From Winogradskyella sp. (lineage in GTDB: Bacteria; Bacteroidota; Bacteroidia; Flavobacteriales; Flavobacteriaceae), in contig NZ_JANQOM010000084.1 of the NCBI RefSeq assembly GCF_028289625.1, positions 1 through 64,000 of the forward strand: a DNA stretch of 64,000 nt, read 5' to 3'. Under the pieces are notes generated by a model that was not told the origin of the DNA, ran no database searches, and was given only the letters and a program-made list of their open reading frames with translations. Shown here piece by piece: positions 61,075 through 64,000 of this stretch. The stretch's first letter is position 1; each line of letters begins with the position of its first letter. The translations under genes were made by a program, and so were the position numbers.

Positions 61075-62985
61075 ATGGCAGAAGTTATTGCACACAGTTT
61101 ATTTACGGATTTTGATATTGATTTATTTAAGTCGGGAAAGCATTATCGCTTATACGAAAAATTTGGTTCTCACATTACAACAGTCAATGGTGTTGAAGGC
61201 ACCTACTTTGCGGTTTGGGCGCCAAGCGCTAAGTCTGTTTCTGTGGTTGGTGATTTTAACTATTGGTTAGAAGGCGATCATAAATTAATGGTGAGATGGG
61301 ATGAGAGTGGTATTTGGGAAGGCTTTATACCTGGGGTCGGCAAGGGCAGTCATTACAAGTATAAAATTCATAGTCATCATAATGATATAAAGACCGAAAA
61401 AGCAGATCCTTATGCTAGAAGATGTGAACATCCACCAAGTACTGCATCTATAGTTTGGGAAGATAGCTATAACTGGAAGGATAAGAAGTGGATGCAAAAT
61501 CGTAAAGAGCACAATGCCATTAATGCTCCGTTTTCTGTTTACGAAGTTCATCTAGGATCGTGGAAAAAACAAGTTGAGGAAAATAGATTTTTGTCCTACA
61601 GTGAACTTGCGGATGATTTGGTGTCTTATGTAAAGGAAATGAATTTTACGCATGTGGAGCTAATGCCAGTTATGGAATATCCTTACGACCCATCTTGGGG
61701 CTATCAACTCACTGGCTATTATGCACCAACTTCGCGATTTGGATATCCTGAAGAGTTCAAATTATTAGTGGACAAATTACACCAAAATGATATTGGGATT
61801 ATTTTAGATTGGGTGCCATCACACTTTCCTGAAGACGCTCACGGATTAGGGTTTTTCGACGGTTCAGCCTTATATGAGCATCCTGATAGACGAAAGGGTT
61901 ACCATCCCGATTGGAAAAGTTTAATATTTAATTACGGCCGTAATGAAGTAAAATCATTCTTAATCAGTAATGCTATATTTTGGCTAGATCAATATCATGC
62001 TGATGGACTTAGGGTAGACGCCGTAGCATCAATGTTGTTTTTAGATTATAGTAGGGAAGACGGCGAATGGGAACCTAATATATTTGGTGGACGTGAGAAT
62101 TTGGAAGCTATTTCATTTATGCGAGAAATGAATGAGGCTGTTTATAGTACATTTCCAGATGTGCAGACAATAGCTGAAGAATCGACATCTTTTCCAATGG
62201 TTTCTAAACCAACTTATTTAGGAGGACTTGGATTTGGCATGAAATGGATGATGGGTTGGATGCACGATATCTTACAATATTTTGCTAAAGAACCTGTATA
62301 CAGAAGACACCATCAAAACGATTTAACGTTCAGCATGACCTATGCGTTTACCGAAAACTTTATGCTACCCTTAAGTCACGATGAGGTTGTTTACGGTAAG
62401 CAATCTATTTTAGGAAGAATGCCAGGCGACGAGTGGCAACGATTTGCCAATTTAAGATTACTTTATTCATACATGTTTACGCATCCTGGAACTAATCTAT
62501 TATTTCAGGGTTCAGAATTTGGCCAGAGTGAAGAATGGAACTTTCAAGAGAGTTTAGACTGGCATTTATTGCAGTATAATCCGCATAAAGGTGTACAGAC
62601 ATTGATAAAGGACCTTAATGCATTGTATAGAAAAGAACCTGCGCTATATGAAAAGCAATTCTCAGCAGAAGGCTTCGAATGGATTGATTATAACGATGCT
62701 GGGAATTCGGTATTAGTATATATCCGTAAAGGGAATGATGCAGAAAATGATTTGATTGTAGCTTGTAATATGACACCTGTCCCTCGTGAGAACTATAAAA
62801 TGGGAGTTCCTAGAAAAGGAAAGCTTAAAGAAGTATTTAATAGCGATTTAAAAAAATATTTTGGCTCAGGGCAGTATAAAAATAAGATGCAAACTTCAAA
62901 AGCAGAGCCTTGGCAGTTCAGGGATAATTCCGTTGAGATAAATATCCCACCATTGGGAATGGTTGTATTTAAGTATTCAAAATAA
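61075..62985 (+). CDS. glgB: 1,4-alpha-glucan branching enzyme
   Basis: 636 residues: CBM48 domain ('GVEGTYFAVWAPSAKSVSVVGDFNYW'), GH13_9 barrel with 'HVELMPVMEYPYDPSWGYQLTGYYAPTSRFG', nucleophile 'GLRVDAVASMLFLDY', acid/base 'TIAEESTSFP', 'LPLSHDEVVYGK', and a C-terminal beta domain. It makes alpha-1,6 branches on glycogen. It begins four bases after the maltokinase stop, in one transcription unit from glgE. Confidence 0.96.
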   Translation: MAEVIAHSLFTDFDIDLFKSGKHYRLYEKFGSHITTVNGVEGTYFAVWAPSAKSVSVVGDFNYWLEGDHKLMVRWDESGIWEGFIPGVGKGSHYKYKIHSHHNDIKTEKADPYARRCEHPPSTASIVWEDSYNWKDKKWMQNRKEHNAINAPFSVYEVHLGSWKKQVEENRFLSYSELADDLVSYVKEMNFTHVELMPVMEYPYDPSWGYQLTGYYAPTSRFGYPEEFKLLVDKLHQNDIGIILDWVPSHFPEDAHGLGFFDGSALYEHPDRRKGYHPDWKSLIFNYGRNEVKSFLISNAIFWLDQYHADGLRVDAVASMLFLDYSREDGEWEPNIFGGRENLEAISFMREMNEAVYSTFPDVQTIAEESTSFPMVSKPTYLGGLGFGMKWMMGWMHDILQYFAKEPVYRRHHQNDLTFSMTYAFTENFMLPLSHDEVVYGKQSILGRMPGDEWQRFANLRLLYSYMFTHPGTNLLFQGSEFGQSEEWNFQESLDWHLLQYNPHKGVQTLIKDLNALYRKEPALYEKQFSAEGFEWIDYNDAGNSVLVYIRKGNDAENDLIVACNMTPVPRENYKMGVPRKGKLKEVFNSDLKKYFGSGQYKNKMQTSKAEPWQFRDNSVEINIPPLGMVVFKYSK

Positions 62986-63133
62986 AGTTCTTAGCTTAAC
63001 TCTAATTTAATTACATCTTCTACTAAATAATTTAACGAAATCGTTGTAGTTGACAATTCTGTATAAATAGGTCTCTATACACTTTCTTAAGTTCCATTTT
63101 TTCCGTTCTTTTACGTGATTTTTTCATGATACT

Positions 63134-64000
63134 ATGATTGTAAATACTGAATTAGAACACAAAGGAAATCAGTTTCCTTCAAAAATTATTGGCTTTGAAA
63201 AAGATGTTGATAAGCTATATTTTACAACAAGTAATGACGTTATTCTTCAATTAACGGTTTTAAGAGATAGCTTACTTCGTTTTAGATACACTACAGTTGG
63301 TAATTTTGATAAAGATTTTTCTTATGCCATTACCAAATATGCAAGTATTGGCTATAATAAACTTGAAATAGAGGAAAAAGATGATTTGTACATTGTAACG
63401 ACTTCTAAGTTGCGATGTGAAATCTCTAAGGAAAGTTTAAGAATTTCCATTTATGACGCTAAGGATAATATCTTAATCAATCAAGATGAAATAGGGTTTC
63501 ACTGGGAGGAGAGTTATCAATTTGGTGGCAATATTGTAAAAATGAGTAAGGTGTCTAACGATGGCGAGAGCTATTATGGACTAGGCGATAAACCCAATCA
63601 CCTCAATCTTAAGGGTAGGAGGTACGACAATTGGGTAATGGATTCATATGCTTATGGTAAGGATACAGACCCAATCTACAAAGCGATTCCTTTTTACACT
63701 GGTTTGCATCATGGGAAAGCCTATGGAATCTTTTTTGATAATTCATTTAAGACCTCTTTTGATTTTGCTCATGAGCGTAGAAATGTGACAAGTTTTTGGG
63801 CTCAAGGTGGCGAAATGAACTATTATTTCTTTTATGGACCAGAAATGACCGATGTTGTTGAGAGCTATACGGACTTAACTGGTAAACCACATCATTTACC
63901 GCCTATGTGGGCTTTAGGATTTCATCAATGCAAGTGGAGCTATTATCCAGAAAGCAAAGTTAAGGAGATTACTTCAACTTTTAGAGCGTTAAAAATACCG
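63134..64000 (+). CDS. GH31 alpha-glucosidase, partial (cut by the window's right edge)
   Basis: 289 codons are open to the end of the window from ATG 63134. Residues about 20-190 form the N-terminal beta-sandwich typical of GH31 ('YYGLGDKPNHLNLKGRRYDNW'), followed by the start of the barrel with 'YYFFYGPEMTDVVESYTDLTGKPHHLPPMWALGFHQCKWSYY'. The catalytic aspartates (in W-x-D-M-N and the acid/base) would come after the window. No signal peptide is visible. It most likely hydrolyses alpha-glucans or maltodextrins inside the cell. The 148-base gap from glgB suggests its own promoter; the location with glycogen genes supports alpha-glucan breakdown. Confidence 0.87.
   Translation, partial: MIVNTELEHKGNQFPSKIIGFEKDVDKLYFTTSNDVILQLTVLRDSLLRFRYTTVGNFDKDFSYAITKYASIGYNKLEIEEKDDLYIVTTSKLRCEISKESLRISIYDAKDNILINQDEIGFHWEESYQFGGNIVKMSKVSNDGESYYGLGDKPNHLNLKGRRYDNWVMDSYAYGKDTDPIYKAIPFYTGLHHGKAYGIFFDNSFKTSFDFAHERRNVTSFWAQGGEMNYYFFYGPEMTDVVESYTDLTGKPHHLPPMWALGFHQCKWSYYPESKVKEITSTFRALKIP

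Noticed and set aside
1..64000. tRNA or rRNA genes
   Set aside because: I looked for T-loop and anticodon-stem patterns in the intergenic gaps and saw none; a tRNAscan-SE run would settle this.

Overview
The window comes from a marine-type member of the Flavobacteriaceae (Bacteroidota). The DNA is AT-rich. It carries the gliding-motility ABC genes gldF and gldG, a type IX (Por) secretion cargo, a SusC-like TonB receptor with a carboxypeptidase-regulatory domain, many small beta-barrel proteins, CCC-motif and dispanin membrane proteins, and promoters of the Bacteroidota -33/-7 type (TTG ... TAnnTTTG). I found no rRNA, tRNA, CRISPR array, insertion sequence or prophage.

Region 1 (1-9.9 kb) looks accessory. 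It holds a DUF4287-type protein, a TlpA-like lipoprotein, two unrecognised membrane-anchored proteins, a GH26-like lipoprotein, DsbD, a nucleotidyltransferase and a secreted hydrolase. It also shows decay: an N-terminal amidohydrolase remnant (2559-2764), and a small P-loop kinase gene whose two ends lie on either side of an intact nucleotidyltransferase gene (6548-7866).

Region 2 (10-27.5 kb) is mostly core. It has a large secreted RHS-like/MORN protein, a small membrane peptide, dnaN, gldF-orf-gldG, a SAM hydroxide adenosyltransferase, phoH, an HD hydrolase, purC, a DinB-like protein, an amine oxidase, and a tightly overlapping operon rlmD - TlpA-like - DUF6452 - DUF6048.

Region 3 (27.7-41.2 kb) has an SRPBCC protein, an ECF sigma factor and a DUF6768-like gene, then ornithine aminotransferase, a block of small DUF2752/CD225/CCC membrane proteins, an Smr protein, a lipoprotein with acidic repeats, a cysteine desulfurase, a T9SS cargo, a TonB receptor and an M23 peptidase.

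Region 4 (41.3-50.6 kb) has zapA with a small coiled-coil partner, a structured RNA that fits 6S RNA, rny, two heptanucleotide tandem arrays, xerD, four related beta-barrel genes around aroQ, lpd, a DinB-like gene and msrB.

Region 5 (50.7 kb to the end) is a glycogen/trehalose cluster: a GT4-type glycogen synthase, glgC, otsAB fusion, GH15, glgE, maltokinase, glgB and the start of a GH31 alpha-glucosidase. The set suggests that ADP-glucose and maltose-1-phosphate routes feed one alpha-glucan pool, with trehalose made and possibly degraded alongside. Trehalose synthase (TreS), the usual maltose source for maltokinase, is not in the window.

The strongest leads are the kinase gene interrupted by a nucleotidyltransferase, the paired heptamer arrays between rny and xerD, the nested-stem element before the ornithine aminotransferase gene, the putative 6S RNA, and the composition of the glycogen/trehalose cluster. 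I did not find a convincing wholly new multi-gene system.
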